Shown: positions 1 through 9,260 of the stretch, in pieces
Numbering within the stretch: position 1 is the stretch's first letter
How the letters are laid out: every line of letters starts with the position of its first letter
From: Clostridiales bacterium
GTDB taxonomy: Bacteria; Bacillota; Clostridia; Peptostreptococcales; Acidaminobacteraceae
Length of the DNA: 36,760 nucleotides
Direction: 5' to 3'
Assembly: GCA_030446305.1 (NCBI GenBank)
Contig: JASUSA010000034.1
Coordinates: 1-36,760, forward strand
Notes under the pieces: model-generated
Databases searched by the model: none
What the model saw: only the letters and a program-made list of their open reading frames with translations
Told to the model about the DNA's origin: nothing
Program-made: the position numbers and the translations under genes

Positions 1-1092
1 CAAAATGATATTTTGAAAGAGTACATTGCACGTGGAACGTACATTTTCCCAACAGAACCATCCATGAGACTAATTACAGATATTTTCGAATACTGTTCAA
101 AAGATGTACCGCTTTGGAATACCATTTCCATTTCCGGTTACCATATTCGCGAAGCAGGATCAACTGCGGCGCAGGAAGTTGGCTTTACGATTGCAGACGG
201 AATCGCCTATGTTGAAGCAGCTATTAAAGCGGGCCTTGACGTGGATACCTTTGCACCAAGACTTTCATTCTTCTTCAACGCACACAATGATTTACTTGAA
301 GAAGTTGCTAAATACAGAGCTGCCAGAAGATTGTGGGCGAAGATTATGAAAGAGCGTTTTGGCGCGAAAAACCCTAAATCAATGGCGCTGAAATTCCATA
401 CGCAAACAGGTGGTTCAACACTGACAGCACAGCAGCCTGACAACAATATCGTCAGAGTTGCCATTCAAACGCTTGCGGCAGTACTTGGCGGCACCCAAAG
501 TTTGCATACGAACTCAAAAGACGAGGCACTTGCCCTCCCAACAGAAGATTCTGTAAGAATAGCACTGAGAACACAACAAATTGTCGCGAATGAGAGCGGC
601 GTTACAGAAGTGGTAGATCCATTGGCCGGTTCATTCTACATTGAAGCAAAGACATCCGAAATCGAAGAAGAAGCAATGGCTTACATTAAAAAGATTGATG
701 AAATTGGCGGCGCGCCAAAAGCCATTGACATGGGGTACATCCAACAAGAAATCATGGATGCTTCTTACAGCTACCAAAAGAAAGTTGAAAGCGCTGAAAT
801 TATCGTCGTGGGTATGAACAAATACCAAATCGAAGAAGAAGCGCCGAAAGGCTTATTAAGAGTTGACCCATCGGTTGGCGAAATGCAAAAGGCAAAACTT
901 GCGAAATTACGTTCAGAACGTGATAATGCAGCAGTAGAAGCATCGCTGACGAAACTTAGAACGGCGTGTGAAGGTACTGAAAACGTGATGCCGCTTATCT
1001 TAGAATCCGTAAGAACTTATGCGACATTAGGCGAAATTTGTGGTGTTATGCGCGAAGTGTTTGGTGAATACCAACAATCAGTAAACTTATAA
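1..1092 (+). CDS. Methylmalonyl-CoA mutase large subunit (5' end outside window)
   Basis: This is the substrate-binding subunit of adenosylcobalamin-dependent methylmalonyl-CoA mutase, which interconverts succinyl-CoA and (R)-methylmalonyl-CoA. The frame is open from base 1, so the N-terminal part of the gene, with the start of the TIM barrel, lies outside the window; an internal TTG at 13 is not a real start. Family signatures are visible: [10 protein letters not shown] near the start, the [14 protein letters not shown] segment carrying the active-site histidine, [10 protein letters not shown], and [10 protein letters not shown]. The protein ends without a B12 domain, and that domain is encoded as a separate gene 26 bases downstream, as in split mutases. 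Isobutyryl- or other acyl-CoA mutases are alternatives, but the following meaB, epimerase and decarboxylase genes support methylmalonyl-CoA. Confidence 0.95.
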   Translation, partial: QNDILKEYIARGTYIFPTEPSMRLITDIFEYCSKDVPLWNTISISGYHIREAGSTAAQEVGFTIADGIAYVEAAIKAGLDVDTFAPRLSFFFNAHNDLLEEVAKYRAARRLWAKIMKERFGAKNPKSMALKFHTQTGGSTLTAQQPDNNIVRVAIQTLAAVLGGTQSLHTNSKDEALALPTEDSVRIALRTQQIVANESGVTEVVDPLAGSFYIEAKTSEIEEEAMAYIKKIDEIGGAPKAIDMGYIQQEIMDASYSYQKKVESAEIIVVGMNKYQIEEEAPKGLLRVDPSVGEMQKAKLAKLRSERDNAAVEASLTKLRTACEGTENVMPLILESVRTYATLGEICGVMREVFGEYQQSVNL

Positions 1093-1118
1093 GATTAACG
1101 TGTTTTAGGAGGAAGACA

Positions 1119-1514
1119 ATGGATAAACTCATTAGAGTATTGGTAGCAAAACCTGGCCTAGATGGTCATGACAGAGGTGCGAAGGTTATCGCAAGAGCAC
1201 TTAGAGATGCTGGTATGGAAGTTATTTATACAGGATTAAGACAAACGCCGGAGCAAATCGTAAACGCGGCGATTCAAGAGGATGTTGATTGTGTCGCGCT
1301 CAGTATTTTATCTGGTGCACACAATACGCTGCTTCCAAAAGTCGTTGAACTGCTTGAAGCAGAAAACGCAGGCGATATTCTCGTCATCGGCGGCGGTGTG
1401 ATTCCAACCGACGATATTCCTTTCTTAAAAGAAAAAGGTGTTAAAGAAATTTTTACACCGGGCACACCAACACAGACGACGATCGATTATATCAGAGCAA
1501 ATATAACGCAGTAA
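1119..1514 (+). CDS. Methylmalonyl-CoA mutase small, B12-binding subunit
   Basis: A 131-residue protein made only of the cobalamin-binding Rossmann domain. It shows the base-off/His-on signature DGHDRG (DxHxxG) near residue 15, then SILSGAH and GGGVIP, the other contacts with the nucleotide loop of B12. It should pair with the large subunit encoded just upstream to form the active mutase. The start ATG is preceded by an AGGAGG site (1107-1112). Separate B12 subunits of this size are known in archaeal and clostridial mutases. An imperfect hairpin of the bases CGCAGT/ACTGCG spans the stop codon (1507-1520) but has no T-run, so transcription probably continues into meaB. Confidence 0.95.
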   Translation: MDKLIRVLVAKPGLDGHDRGAKVIARALRDAGMEVIYTGLRQTPEQIVNAAIQEDVDCVALSILSGAHNTLLPKVVELLEAENAGDILVIGGGVIPTDDIPFLKEKGVKEIFTPGTPTQTTIDYIRANITQ

Positions 1515-1569
1515 ACTGCGAATGACAGGCTAGGAACAGTAAATCTACGATACAGATATAGGAGAAGCT

Positions 1570-2505
1570 ATGGATATCGAAAAAAGGTTGCTGGAGGGTG
1601 ATAAGCGTGCCGCAGCAAGACTTATCAGCCTGCTTGAAAACAAAAATCAGGATGCACTTAATGTGCTCAAGAAGCTTTATCATAAGAGCGGCAATGCCTA
1701 TGTTATTGGCATTACCGGCCCGCCGGGCGCTGGTAAAAGTACTCTGACAGATAAATTGACGAAGGCACTCCGAAAAGACGGCAAAACCGTTGGCATCATT
1801 GCCGTTGACCCAACATCGCCATTTACAGGCGGCGCCATTTTAGGTGATCGTGTGCGGATGAATGAACTCAGTACGGATCCCGGCGTTTTTATTCGAAGCA
1901 TGGGTGCAAGAGGACATCTCGGCGGCATTTCAGAAGCAACTGCATCTGCAATCAAAGTACTCGATATCTATGGCCTCGACTACATCTTTGTTGAAACGGT
2001 TGGCGTAGGTCAGTCGGAAGTTGATATTGTCAAGAATTGTGACACGACGTTAATGGTCATGGTCCCAGGGCTTGGCGATGACATTCAGGCGATCAAGGCC
2101 GGCGTTATGGAAATCGGGGATGTCTTTGCCGTGAATAAATCAGACCGCGACGGGGCGAAGCGGACGGCAAGAGAAATTGAAATGATGTTGGATTATAATA
2201 AAGAAGCACTATGGCGACCGCCGGTTAAAATGGTTGTCGCCTCAGAAAACCAAGGTGTTGATGCTTTGATTGAATCCTTGCATGCACACCGGGAATTTAT
2301 GCAGTCAAATGATCTCTTTGTTAAAAGGAGAGCTCAGAATGCAAAAAATGAAGTCGTCGAATTAATTAAGGAGAGGATTGAGCGGACCATACTCGATCAG
2401 TCGAAGCGCGAGGAAAAGCTTGAGCATGCCGCAGAGCGTATCGCTAAGAGAGAGATAGATCCTTTTACCGTTGTCGACGATGTCGTCGGAAAAATGAATT
2501 TATAA
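1570..2505 (+). CDS. meaB: MeaB/ArgK family GTPase, mutase chaperone
   Basis: A 311-residue G3E-family P-loop GTPase. In characterised systems MeaB gates adenosylcobalamin loading and protects or reactivates methylmalonyl-CoA mutase. The Walker A motif GPPGAGKST lies near residues 50-58, followed by VDPTSPFTGGAILGDR, the switch segment ETVGVGQSE and the guanine-specificity motif NKSD. The C-terminal third is a charged helical arm suited to dimerisation. Its position directly after the mutase subunits fits the usual linkage. The start ATG has AGGAG at 1560-1564. A 264-base gap with its own apparent signals follows before the epimerase gene. Confidence 0.95.
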   Translation: MDIEKRLLEGDKRAAARLISLLENKNQDALNVLKKLYHKSGNAYVIGITGPPGAGKSTLTDKLTKALRKDGKTVGIIAVDPTSPFTGGAILGDRVRMNELSTDPGVFIRSMGARGHLGGISEATASAIKVLDIYGLDYIFVETVGVGQSEVDIVKNCDTTLMVMVPGLGDDIQAIKAGVMEIGDVFAVNKSDRDGAKRTAREIEMMLDYNKEALWRPPVKMVVASENQGVDALIESLHAHREFMQSNDLFVKRRAQNAKNEVVELIKERIERTILDQSKREEKLEHAAERIAKREIDPFTVVDDVVGKMNL

Positions 2506-2769
2506 TTTTGCATTTTTTTGCAAAGTAACTCAGTATACAAAAGGTAAGTATTTAAATTAGATGGATTTTTGTTTATGATAGTAGGAGGGAGCATATGCAT
2601 GTGACTACGGCAGATGACATATTCTAACCTAAAAAGTTAAATTGCTTTAAGAATTTAACTTCCCCACGAATTCTCCTTATTATAATAAGCAAACCCACGA
2701 AAACAGTTGAATTGTTGTGTTTACGATAATGTATTCAATTGTTAAAATTATTGTAATGTGGAGGCAAAC
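2506..2769. other. Structured intergenic gap between meaB and epimerase gene
   Basis: This AT-rich gap has no normal gene but several features. A strong ribosome binding site, GGAGG at 2584-2588, precedes a ten-codon frame at 2595-2627 (MHVTTADDIF, stop). An inverted repeat AAGTTAAAT/ATTTAACTT follows (about 2632-2661). A perfect 14-bp palindrome, CTTATTATAATAAG, sits at 2676-2689 between two direct repeats CCCACGAA (2663-2670 and 2694-2701). No convincing terminator is present. The micro-ORF may be a leader peptide or the relic of a lost gene, and the palindrome with flanking repeats may be an operator. Neither function is shown by sequence alone. Confidence 0.4.
2720..2748 (+). promoter_or_regulatory. 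Candidate sigma-A promoter for epimerase-mmdADCB
   Basis: A TTTACG -35-like hexamer (2720-2725) and a TAAAAT -10-like hexamer (2743-2748) are 17 bp apart. The start ATG at 2770 would lie about 15 bases after the transcription start, leaving just enough room for the GGAGG site. This would let epimerase and decarboxylase genes be expressed apart from the mutase. The match is moderate. Confidence 0.35.
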
Positions 2770-3174
2770 ATGAAAGCATTAAAAGTAGATCATATAGGGA
2801 TCGCTGTTAAAAACCTTGATGAGACCATTAAATTTTATCAGGATGTACTGGGCCTTGAATGTCAGGGCTCAGAAGTTGTGGAAGAACAAAAAGTCAAAGT
2901 CGCTTTTTTACCTGTAGGCGATACAGAGGTTGAACTGCTTGAATCAACTTCTGAAGACGGGCCTATCGCAAAATTCATCGAGAAAAACGGTGAAGGTGTA
3001 CAGCACATCGCATTTAGAGTGGATAATATTGAAGAAGCAATTGCCTATATGAAATCAAAGGGCATGGCGATGATTGATGAAAAACCAAGATATGGTGCCG
3101 GCGGTGCGTCAATCGCATTTGTGCATCCTAAAAGCTCCCACAGAGTTTTGGTCGAATTAAGTGAAAGAAAATAA
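2770..3174 (+). CDS. mce: Methylmalonyl-CoA epimerase
   Basis: A 134-residue vicinal-oxygen-chelate (glyoxalase fold) protein that interconverts (R)- and (S)-methylmalonyl-CoA. It has two betaalphabetabetabeta modules. The metal-binding pattern is visible as DHIGIAVKNL at the N-terminus (His near residue 8), VQHIAFRVDN near residue 78 and a C-terminal VLVELSE (Glu). I chose the ATG at 2770 because GGAGG at 2760-2764 is properly spaced for it; an in-frame GTG at 2758 overlaps that site. The stereochemistry links the (R)-product of the mutase to the (S)-substrate of the decarboxylase encoded next, so the gene completes the pathway. Confidence 0.95.
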   Translation: MKALKVDHIGIAVKNLDETIKFYQDVLGLECQGSEVVEEQKVKVAFLPVGDTEVELLESTSEDGPIAKFIEKNGEGVQHIAFRVDNIEEAIAYMKSKGMAMIDEKPRYGAGGASIAFVHPKSSHRVLVELSERK

Positions 3175-3198
3175 CTGGTAGATTTTGGAGGTTTGAGA

Positions 3199-4746
3199 AT
3201 GGCTGTTAATAAGTTGGAAGACTTAAGAGAACGCAGAGCTACCATCATCTCAGGCGGCGGTGAAAAGCGGATTGCGAAGCAACACGCAAGCGGCAAACTC
3301 ACAGCGCGCGAGAGATTGGATTTATTGTTTGATGAGGGTACATTTGTAGAACTGGATGCCTATGTAAAACACAGATGTACAAATTTCGGCATGGAAAAAG
3401 TGGATGCACCGGCAGAGGGTGTTGTCACAGGCTATGGGAAAGTGGATGGCCGTATTGTATACGCTTATTCACAGGATTTCACAGTCGTGGGCGGCTCTCT
3501 GGGCGAAATGCACGCCGCTAAGATCTGTAAAGTAATGGACAATGCCCTTAAAGTAGGCGCCCCAGTGGTCGGTTTAAACGATTCAGGCGGCGCGAGAATA
3601 CAGGAAGCGGTTGATGCACTTTCTGGCTACGGCAAGATATTTTATAAAAACACACTGGCGTCTGGTGTCATCCCTCAGATCACAGCGATTATGGGGCCAT
3701 GTGCCGGCGGTGCGGTCTACTCGCCAGCACTGACTGACTTCATCTTTATGGTAGATCAAACATCACAGATGTTTATCACTGGGCCACAGGTTATCAAGAC
3801 GGTGACAGGTGAAGAAGTAACAGCAGAAGCACTTGGCGGCGCCATGACGCATAATACAGTGAGTGGCGTAGCACAGTTTATCGCAAATAATGATGAAGCA
3901 TGTATTGCAGAAATCAGAAGACTTTTAAGCTTTTTGCCATCGAACAACATGGAAACAGCGCCGGTGTACGGCTGTGACCACGATGTCAATGAACTGGCGG
4001 AAGCATTGAATGACATTATGCCGGACAATGCGAATAAGCCATATGATATGTTTGACATCATCAAAACGATTGTTGACAATGGGGATTATCTTGAATATCA
4101 GCCGTATTTTGCGAAGAACATCATCACGGCATTTGCGCGCATTGACGGTCAAACGGTAGGGATTATTGCCAACCAGCCAAAATTTCTGGCAGGCTGTTTA
4201 GATGTTAATGCATCGGACAAATCAGCGCGTTTTATCAGAACCTGTGATGCGTTTAACATCCCGTTATTAAACATTATTGACGTCCCTGGCTTCCTGCCGG
4301 GAACGCAACAGGAATACGGCGGCATTATCCGTCATGGCGCGAAAATGCTCTATGCATATTCAGAAGCGACAGTGCCAAAAGTTTCACTTATCGTTCGTAA
4401 AGCTTACGGCGGTTCGTACCTTGCAATGTGTTCGAAAGACCTTGGTGCAGATCTCGTCCTAGCGTGGCCGACAGCAGAAATTGCAGTTATGGGACCACAG
4501 GGCGCGGCGAACATTATCTTTAGAACAGAGATCAAGGAAGCGGATGATCCAAAGGCGACGCGTGAACGCGTCATCAAGGAATATACAGACGAATTTGCAA
4601 CGCCGTACAAGGCGGCAGAGCGCGGCTTTGTCGATGATGTCATCGAGCCTGCAGCAACGCGGCCGAGACTGGCAGATGCCTTTGATATGCTGGCGTCGAA
4701 GCGGGAAGTGAGACCGGCGAAGAAGCACGGGAATATACCGTTGTAA
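3199..4746 (+). CDS. mmdA: Methylmalonyl-CoA decarboxylase alpha subunit (carboxyltransferase)
   Basis: A 515-residue carboxyltransferase with two crotonase-fold halves. It moves the carboxyl group from methylmalonyl-CoA to the biotin on MmdC, releasing propionyl-CoA. Oxyanion-hole glycine motifs are visible in both halves: SGGARIQEAV with PCAGGAVYSPAL in the first, and FLPGTQQEYGGIIRHGAK with KAYGGSYLAM in the second. Length matches MmdA and propionyl-CoA carboxylase beta; glutaconyl-CoA decarboxylase alpha subunits are longer. The neighbours (mutase, epimerase, MmdDCB) support the decarboxylase role. Start ATG 3199 is seven bases after GGAGG (3187-3191); the TTG two codons earlier is too close to that site. 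Confidence 0.95.
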   Translation: MAVNKLEDLRERRATIISGGGEKRIAKQHASGKLTARERLDLLFDEGTFVELDAYVKHRCTNFGMEKVDAPAEGVVTGYGKVDGRIVYAYSQDFTVVGGSLGEMHAAKICKVMDNALKVGAPVVGLNDSGGARIQEAVDALSGYGKIFYKNTLASGVIPQITAIMGPCAGGAVYSPALTDFIFMVDQTSQMFITGPQVIKTVTGEEVTAEALGGAMTHNTVSGVAQFIANNDEACIAEIRRLLSFLPSNNMETAPVYGCDHDVNELAEALNDIMPDNANKPYDMFDIIKTIVDNGDYLEYQPYFAKNIITAFARIDGQTVGIIANQPKFLAGCLDVNASDKSARFIRTCDAFNIPLLNIIDVPGFLPGTQQEYGGIIRHGAKMLYAYSEATVPKVSLIVRKAYGGSYLAMCSKDLGADLVLAWPTAEIAVMGPQGAANIIFRTEIKEADDPKATRERVIKEYTDEFATPYKAAERGFVDDVIEPAATRPRLADAFDMLASKREVRPAKKHGNIPL

Positions 4747-4764
4747 AGAATTCGAGGTGAAGAA

Positions 4765-5181
4765 ATGCAAATACTGGAAAATTTTAAGCATGCGGATACG
4801 TTTGTTCAAATGACGATTGGCGAGCGCGTTGCGGCGACACTGTACGTCATCATCCTAGGGATGGGGATTACATTTACTGCACTGGTGCTGATCTGGGGAA
4901 TGACAGCGCTGCTCTCAAGAATTGTTCAAAATATTGAAAAAAAATCTCAGCCGGCAGTCATGCCTGCACCAAAAGCAGCACAGGCAGCGCCTGCAGCTGC
5001 TGCGGTGGAAGTTGAAGCAGCAGATCAAAGCGAGCTCATCGCCGTGATTAGCGCAGCGATTGCGGCGAGCATGCACACGTCGATGCACAACATTGTGGTG
5101 ACGAGCATTCGCAGAACAGGCGACAGTACACCGGTATGGGGCCAGATGGGTCGCAGCGATGTGATGAATTCACGTTTATAA
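4765..5181 (+). CDS. mmdD: Methylmalonyl-CoA decarboxylase delta subunit (OadG/MmdD type)
   Basis: A 138-residue small membrane subunit that helps assemble and anchor the Na+-pumping complex. A single hydrophobic segment spans roughly residues 25-48, followed by an Ala/Pro-rich linker and a conserved C-terminal tail, IAASMHTSMHNIVVTSIRR and then TPVWGQMGR, typical of MmdD from Na+-decarboxylases. It lies 18 bases after mmdA and ahead of the biotin carrier, matching the mmdADCB order of Propionigenium modestum. Low-complexity alanine content is normal for this family. Confidence 0.9.
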   Translation: MQILENFKHADTFVQMTIGERVAATLYVIILGMGITFTALVLIWGMTALLSRIVQNIEKKSQPAVMPAPKAAQAAPAAAAVEVEAADQSELIAVISAAIAASMHTSMHNIVVTSIRRTGDSTPVWGQMGRSDVMNSRL

Positions 5182-5205
5182 GGGAATAATGGAGGAACGA
5201 AACAC

Positions 5206-5604
5206 ATGAAAAAGTACAATATAACCGTTAATGGCGTTAGCTATGAAGTAGAAGTAGAAGAAATCGGCGGACAGGCAGTCAGCGCGCCAAGAGCAGCAGC
5301 CCCTGCCCCTGCACCTAAGGCAGCCCCAGCAGCTGCACCAAAGGCAGCCGCTCCAAAAGCAGCGCCTGCACCAGCCGCAGCACCAGCAGGCGGCGAAAGT
5401 GTATCCGCACCAATGCCAGGGACGATTCTGGACATTAAAGTGGCAGTGGGCGACAGCGTAAACGCAGGGGATGTGCTGATTATCCTCGAAGCAATGAAAA
5501 TGGAAAACGAGATCATGGCACCAGCAAGCGGTAAAGTGGTATCAGTGAATACAACCAAGGGTGCATCCGTTAATTCAGGGGATGTGTTAGTCGTAATCGG
5601 TTAA
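5206..5604 (+). CDS. mmdC: Biotin carboxyl carrier subunit of methylmalonyl-CoA decarboxylase
   Basis: A 132-residue biotin carrier. A short N-terminal part is followed by a flexible Ala/Pro/Lys linker (about residues 28-62) and a biotinyl domain. The biotinylation motif EAMKM is present, with the acceptor lysine at residue 98 and the supporting PMPG turn about 30 residues before it. The mobile linker lets biotin swing between MmdA (carboxyl loading) and MmdB (decarboxylation coupled to Na+ export). The biotin ligase that would modify it, birA, is in this window at 9261. Confidence 0.95.
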   Translation: MKKYNITVNGVSYEVEVEEIGGQAVSAPRAAAPAPAPKAAPAAAPKAAAPKAAPAPAAAPAGGESVSAPMPGTILDIKVAVGDSVNAGDVLIILEAMKMENEIMAPASGKVVSVNTTKGASVNSGDVLVVIG

Positions 5605-5642
5605 TCCGATAATGACCACTACCACATGAAAGGAGATGCACG

Positions 5643-6800
5643 ATGTTACAAACCATCATAGATTTTTATTACAGTACGGGCTTCAGTGCGATTACACCGG
5701 GTCAAGTTCTGATGATTGGCGTATCGTTCATCCTGCTCTACTTGGCGATTAACCGCGGCTTTGAGCCATTATTGCTGGTACCAATCGCCTTTGGGATGTT
5801 CCTTACCAACCTGCCGCTGGCGGGGCTGATGACAGCACCCGTCATGGGCGCAGACGGCCACGTGTCAGAAATCGGGGGCCTGCTGTACTACCTTTATCAG
5901 GGTAATCACCTCGGGATCTTCCCGCCAATCATCTTCCTGGGCGTTGGCGCGATGACGGACTTTGGTCCGCTGATTGCGAACCCCAAATCACTGCTGCTGG
6001 GTGCAGCAGCGCAGTTTGGGATCTTCATCACCTTCCTAGGGGCCATTGCCTCAGGGCTGTTTACACCGCCGGAAGCGGCATCGATTGGGATTATCGGCGG
6101 CGCAGACGGACCGACAGCGATCTTCCTGTCGTCAAAGCTGGCACCGCATATCATGGGTTCCATCGCCGTAGCGGCGTACTCTTATATGGCACTGGTACCG
6201 GTTATTCAGCCGCCGATCATGAAGCTGCTCACCACCAAGGAAGAGCGGATGATCAAAATGAACCAGCTACGCACCGTTTCACGCCTTGAAAAACTGCTGT
6301 TTCCAATCGCGGTTACCCTGATCGTATCACTGATCGTACCGCCGGCAGCGGCACTGGTAGGGATGCTGATGCTGGGGAACCTGTTTAAGGAGTCAGGCGT
6401 CGTCGGGCGTTTAACGGATACGGCACAGAACCAGCTGATGAACGGTGTCACCATCTTCCTAGGGGTTACTGTTGGGGCAACTGCAACGGCAGAAGCATTC
6501 CTGACCGTACAGACACTGGCCATCGTAGGACTGGGGGTCATCGCCTTCGGGATTGGCACCGGCGCAGGCGTGCTGCTGGCAAAACTGATGAACAAAGTGA
6601 CCAAAGACCCAATCAACCCACTGATCGGCTCAGCAGGCGTTTCTGCGGTACCGATGGCGGCCCGCGTGTCGCAGGTGGTAGGACAGAAGGAAAATCCAAG
6701 CAACTTCCTGCTCATGCATGCCATGGGACCGAATGTTGCAGGGGTTATCGGCTCGGCGGTATCGGCGGGCGTGCTCTTATCGCTGTTCTCAGGATTTTAA
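5643..6800 (+). CDS. mmdB: Na+-translocating methylmalonyl-CoA decarboxylase beta subunit
   Basis: A 385-residue polytopic membrane protein, with about nine to eleven hydrophobic segments, that decarboxylates carboxybiotin and drives Na+ out of the cell. The family core [20 protein letters not shown], with its conserved aspartate in the ion path, is around residues 148-167, and a second conserved region, [16 protein letters not shown], with the re-entrant C-terminal loop, follows near 325-345. It ends the mmd operon and is followed by an intrinsic terminator. It makes the module energy-conserving: each propionyl-CoA formed exports Na+. Confidence 0.95.
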   Translation: MLQTIIDFYYSTGFSAITPGQVLMIGVSFILLYLAINRGFEPLLLVPIAFGMFLTNLPLAGLMTAPVMGADGHVSEIGGLLYYLYQGNHLGIFPPIIFLGVGAMTDFGPLIANPKSLLLGAAAQFGIFITFLGAIASGLFTPPEAASIGIIGGADGPTAIFLSSKLAPHIMGSIAVAAYSYMALVPVIQPPIMKLLTTKEERMIKMNQLRTVSRLEKLLFPIAVTLIVSLIVPPAAALVGMLMLGNLFKESGVVGRLTDTAQNQLMNGVTIFLGVTVGATATAEAFLTVQTLAIVGLGVIAFGIGTGAGVLLAKLMNKVTKDPINPLIGSAGVSAVPMAARVSQVVGQKENPSNFLLMHAMGPNVAGVIGSAVSAGVLLSLFSGF

Positions 6801-6816
6801 GAAAATGTAAGGATTT

Positions 6817-6853
6817 GAAGAAGTCGACGATTATGTCGGCTTCTTTTTGTTTT
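6817..6853 (+). terminator. Intrinsic terminator after mmdB
   Basis: An 11-bp stem (6818-6828 with 6835-6845, one G-T pair, six-base loop) is followed by a run of T broken by one G. It closes the methylmalonyl-CoA decarboxylase operon before the chemoreceptor promoter. Confidence 0.9.
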
Positions 6854-6946
6854 AACAGCAGCCAATTCAAGTATTTTCAACACTCCCGCGGAATAGATAC
6901 GATGTTTTTTTCGGCAAACGCCCTAATGGCATAAGGAATCCTGTAT

Positions 6947-6975
6947 TTGAAGCACCCGTTGAAATCATGTATAAT
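6947..6975 (+). promoter_or_regulatory. Sigma-A promoter of the chemoreceptor gene
   Basis: TTGAAG (6947-6952) and a perfect TATAAT (6970-6975) are separated by 17 bp. The start codon of the chemoreceptor gene follows 31 bases after the -10 box. This is the best vegetative promoter in the window. Confidence 0.75.
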
Positions 6976-7006
6976 GTTGTATTATGTAAAGTAGCGCGGA
7001 GGGGAA

Positions 7007-9097
7007 ATGTCGAATAAAAACAATCAGTTAAGGGAAAATAGTTTTGAAGAGGATCGGGCACATATAGCGCTGACAAAAAAAGCCTCCGCCCCTAAGGGGT
7101 TAAAGGCAAAAAAGGACAGTATTTTACACTCAAAATTCGGGAAGAAATTGGCGCTGATATTAATTGCCTGCATCATTCTGCCATCATTTTTAACAGGGAT
7201 CCTAATTTTTACGCAATTTAAAACATATGTTCAAGAAGATATTTATGCAAACAATGAGACGGTTTTGACAACGGTAGATGAATACGTTGAAAATCATCTA
7301 AACAGCATTGAAAAGATGGCGACGATTTTGTCAGAAGTGGATTATGTCCAAAATATGCAGCCGCTGTTAGTAAAGTCGATGTTCAGCAATGTTTTGGATG
7401 AGTTTAACCTCATGCAGAATATCCAAGTTGTCGATAAAACCGGAAAAATCGTGTACGCATCTGACGGCGTCACCGGAACGGTAACGGATGACTACTTTAA
7501 AACAGCAATGACTGGCAATACGGCTTTTTCCAGTGTTGAAAACATCGAAACGCCAGACGGTACAAAACAGGTGCTTAAACAGGCGTTTCCCGTTAAACGC
7601 AACAACGACATTAACGGCGTTCTCATCGTTTCAATCTCAATTGACAAGTTTAATGCACTTATACAGCAAATGACGCTTCAGGATAATCTTGAAGTCGTCA
7701 TTATCGATCAGAGCGGTACGCTAATTGCCAATTCAAATCCAGATCGCACGAGCATACTTGCAAGTGAAGATTTACTAAGCTATGAGCCTTTTAGTAAAGC
7801 AATTAATGGCGAAAAGAGTACAATGGCTTACAATTTTGATGGAACGGCGTATCTGACTTCCTTTAAAAACATTGATGTTTTAGGCTGGGGGGTTGTGACG
7901 CAGGTGCCGGCACGTCAAGCATTGGCGCACATCACTCAGATTACGATACTTTTCGTGACCGTTATTGGATTATTGGCACTGGTTGGATTGGGACTCTCTT
8001 ACGTCTTAGCCATTTATATTACTAAACCGCTTAAAAAGCTTTCAGAAAATGCAACAGGTGTGGCGGCTGGTGATTTCAGCATCAATGTCGATAACATTAT
8101 ATTAAAGCGAAATGATGAGTTTGGTGATTTAGGGAAGGCTTTTAACAATTTGATTGAATCCTTTAGGGAGATTGTAACGCGGATTAAGCAGTCGACGGAT
8201 ATTTTAGATGATACGACCATAACGCTCGTCAATTCAGCTGAAGCTTCCAATACCATGCTTGGCACCATTACGGACAACTCTAACCAGTTGAAATCAGCTT
8301 CCCATGCGGATATAGAACTATCGTCGCGCGTTGTAGACGGTGTAGATGAAATGGCGAAGGGTTCGGAGAACGTGGCGCTCAATACAGAAAAGCTTAATGT
8401 ACTGATCAAAAACAACGTTGAATTTGCAACGGCAGGAGAAGCCATGATGGCAAAAACGTCCGATTTGGTACAGGAAACCTTTAAATCGTATGAGTCTATA
8501 GAAGCTAGAATTAAAACGCTGGAGAAATCGGCGGTGGATATTGGCGGCATTACGGATACGATCATGGCAATCTCGAATCAAACGAATTTGCTAGCGCTCA
8601 ATGCGGCCATTGAGGCTGCCCGTGCTGGAGAAGCAGGGAAGGGATTTGCCGTTGTCGCCGGTGAAATTAGGAATTTGGCAGACCAGTCCAACAAGTCTGC
8701 AGAAAATATTACCGTTATAATCAAGGACATTCAAACGGATGTCAATGAAACATCTCAGATGTTTAAAAAGACATCGGCAATGCTTGAAAATGTCGTTGTG
8801 GAGACAGAGAAGACTGTTTCGCAAATTGCTGAGATATTGACAGATTCGAAAAATGCAGCAGAGGCAGTGGATGAAATCAGTGCGGTTACGGAAGAACAGG
8901 CGGCGTCGTCAACTCAAATCAGCGAAATGATGACAGATATGCGCAATAGCATCCACACGACAGCCGTCGTCGCAGATGAAACGTCGACACATGTGAGTGA
9001 TCAGAAGTTAAAAACAGAAGAAACCATTGAAATCATTACGCAGATTAAGGACCTTTCAGAAGAATTGAAGCAAATTACCGAACAATTTAAATGTTAA
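7007..9097 (+). CDS. Methyl-accepting chemotaxis protein with periplasmic-type sensor
   Basis: A 696-residue transmembrane chemoreceptor. An unusually long charged cytoplasmic N-terminus (about residues 1-46) precedes TM1 (about 48-70). An extracytoplasmic sensor of about 235 residues, dCache-like by size and pattern, runs to TM2 (about 310-336), followed by HAMP (about 337-390) and a long coiled-coil signalling domain. The conserved hairpin tip, with [19 protein letters not shown], is around residues 526-545 and contacts CheA/CheW. No CheR-tethering pentapeptide is seen at the C-terminus. The ligand is unknown. It is a single-gene transcription unit, with its own promoter and terminator; AGGGG lies very close to the ATG. 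Confidence 0.95.
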   Translation: MSNKNNQLRENSFEEDRAHIALTKKASAPKGLKAKKDSILHSKFGKKLALILIACIILPSFLTGILIFTQFKTYVQEDIYANNETVLTTVDEYVENHLNSIEKMATILSEVDYVQNMQPLLVKSMFSNVLDEFNLMQNIQVVDKTGKIVYASDGVTGTVTDDYFKTAMTGNTAFSSVENIETPDGTKQVLKQAFPVKRNNDINGVLIVSISIDKFNALIQQMTLQDNLEVVIIDQSGTLIANSNPDRTSILASEDLLSYEPFSKAINGEKSTMAYNFDGTAYLTSFKNIDVLGWGVVTQVPARQALAHITQITILFVTVIGLLALVGLGLSYVLAIYITKPLKKLSENATGVAAGDFSINVDNIILKRNDEFGDLGKAFNNLIESFREIVTRIKQSTDILDDTTITLVNSAEASNTMLGTITDNSNQLKSASHADIELSSRVVDGVDEMAKGSENVALNTEKLNVLIKNNVEFATAGEAMMAKTSDLVQETFKSYESIEARIKTLEKSAVDIGGITDTIMAISNQTNLLALNAAIEAARAGEAGKGFAVVAGEIRNLADQSNKSAENITVIIKDIQTDVNETSQMFKKTSAMLENVVVETEKTVSQIAEILTDSKNAAEAVDEISAVTEEQAASSTQISEMMTDMRNSIHTTAVVADETSTHVSDQKLKTEETIEIITQIKDLSEELKQITEQFKC

Positions 9098-9190
9098 TGC
9101 ATTGGTTTGGCACGGCAATAGGGCATCATGTTGCCTAAATAGCCATATTTGGTACTGCAACGCTTAAAAATGCACGAAATATTTGAAATT

Positions 9191-9217
9191 AGCCACTTAA
9201 AAAGTGGCTTTTCTTTT
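9191..9217 (+). terminator. Intrinsic terminator after the chemoreceptor gene
   Basis: An 8-bp perfect stem, AGCCACTT/AAGTGGCT (9191-9198 and 9202-9209), with a three-base loop is followed by TTTCTTTT. It lies directly upstream of the birA promoter. Confidence 0.85.
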
Positions 9218-9223
9218 GTCATA

Positions 9224-9232
9224 TGGTATAAT
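9224..9232 (+). promoter_or_regulatory. Extended -10 promoter for birA
   Basis: TGGTATAAT is an extended -10 element (TGnTATAAT) with a perfect -10 hexamer at 9227-9232. The expected -35 position falls within the upstream terminator and matches poorly, which is tolerated by extended -10 promoters. It lies 28 bases before the birA start codon. Confidence 0.6.
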
Positions 9233-9260
9233 GGTATCGAATTTATTTGGAAACGGAAAA

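Noticed and set aside
5280-5400. Repetitive Ala/Pro-coding DNA in mmdC as a tandem repeat element
   Set aside because: It is the normal flexible linker of a biotin carrier protein, not a DNA repeat with its own role.
5241-5558. An Ala/Gly-rich open frame antisense to mmdC
   Set aside because: It only mirrors the Ala/Pro-rich linker of the biotin carrier; it has no independent evidence.
6206-6724. A 172-codon open frame on the minus strand within mmdB
   Set aside because: It is antisense to a well-supported gene, has no ribosome site and no recognisable fold; its composition mirrors the GC-rich coding strand.
8014-8565. A 183-codon open frame on the minus strand within the chemoreceptor gene
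   Set aside because: It is a shadow of the repetitive signalling domain, with no start signals or family motifs.
9110-9140. GGCAA/TTGCC repeat and TTTGGCAC resembling a -24 element after the chemoreceptor gene
   Set aside because: There is no matching -12 GC at the right distance and no gene arrangement that needs it; probably chance.
9204-9260. An upstream GTG start for birA
   Set aside because: It lies in the stem of the preceding terminator and upstream of the -10 element, so it would not be in the mRNA.
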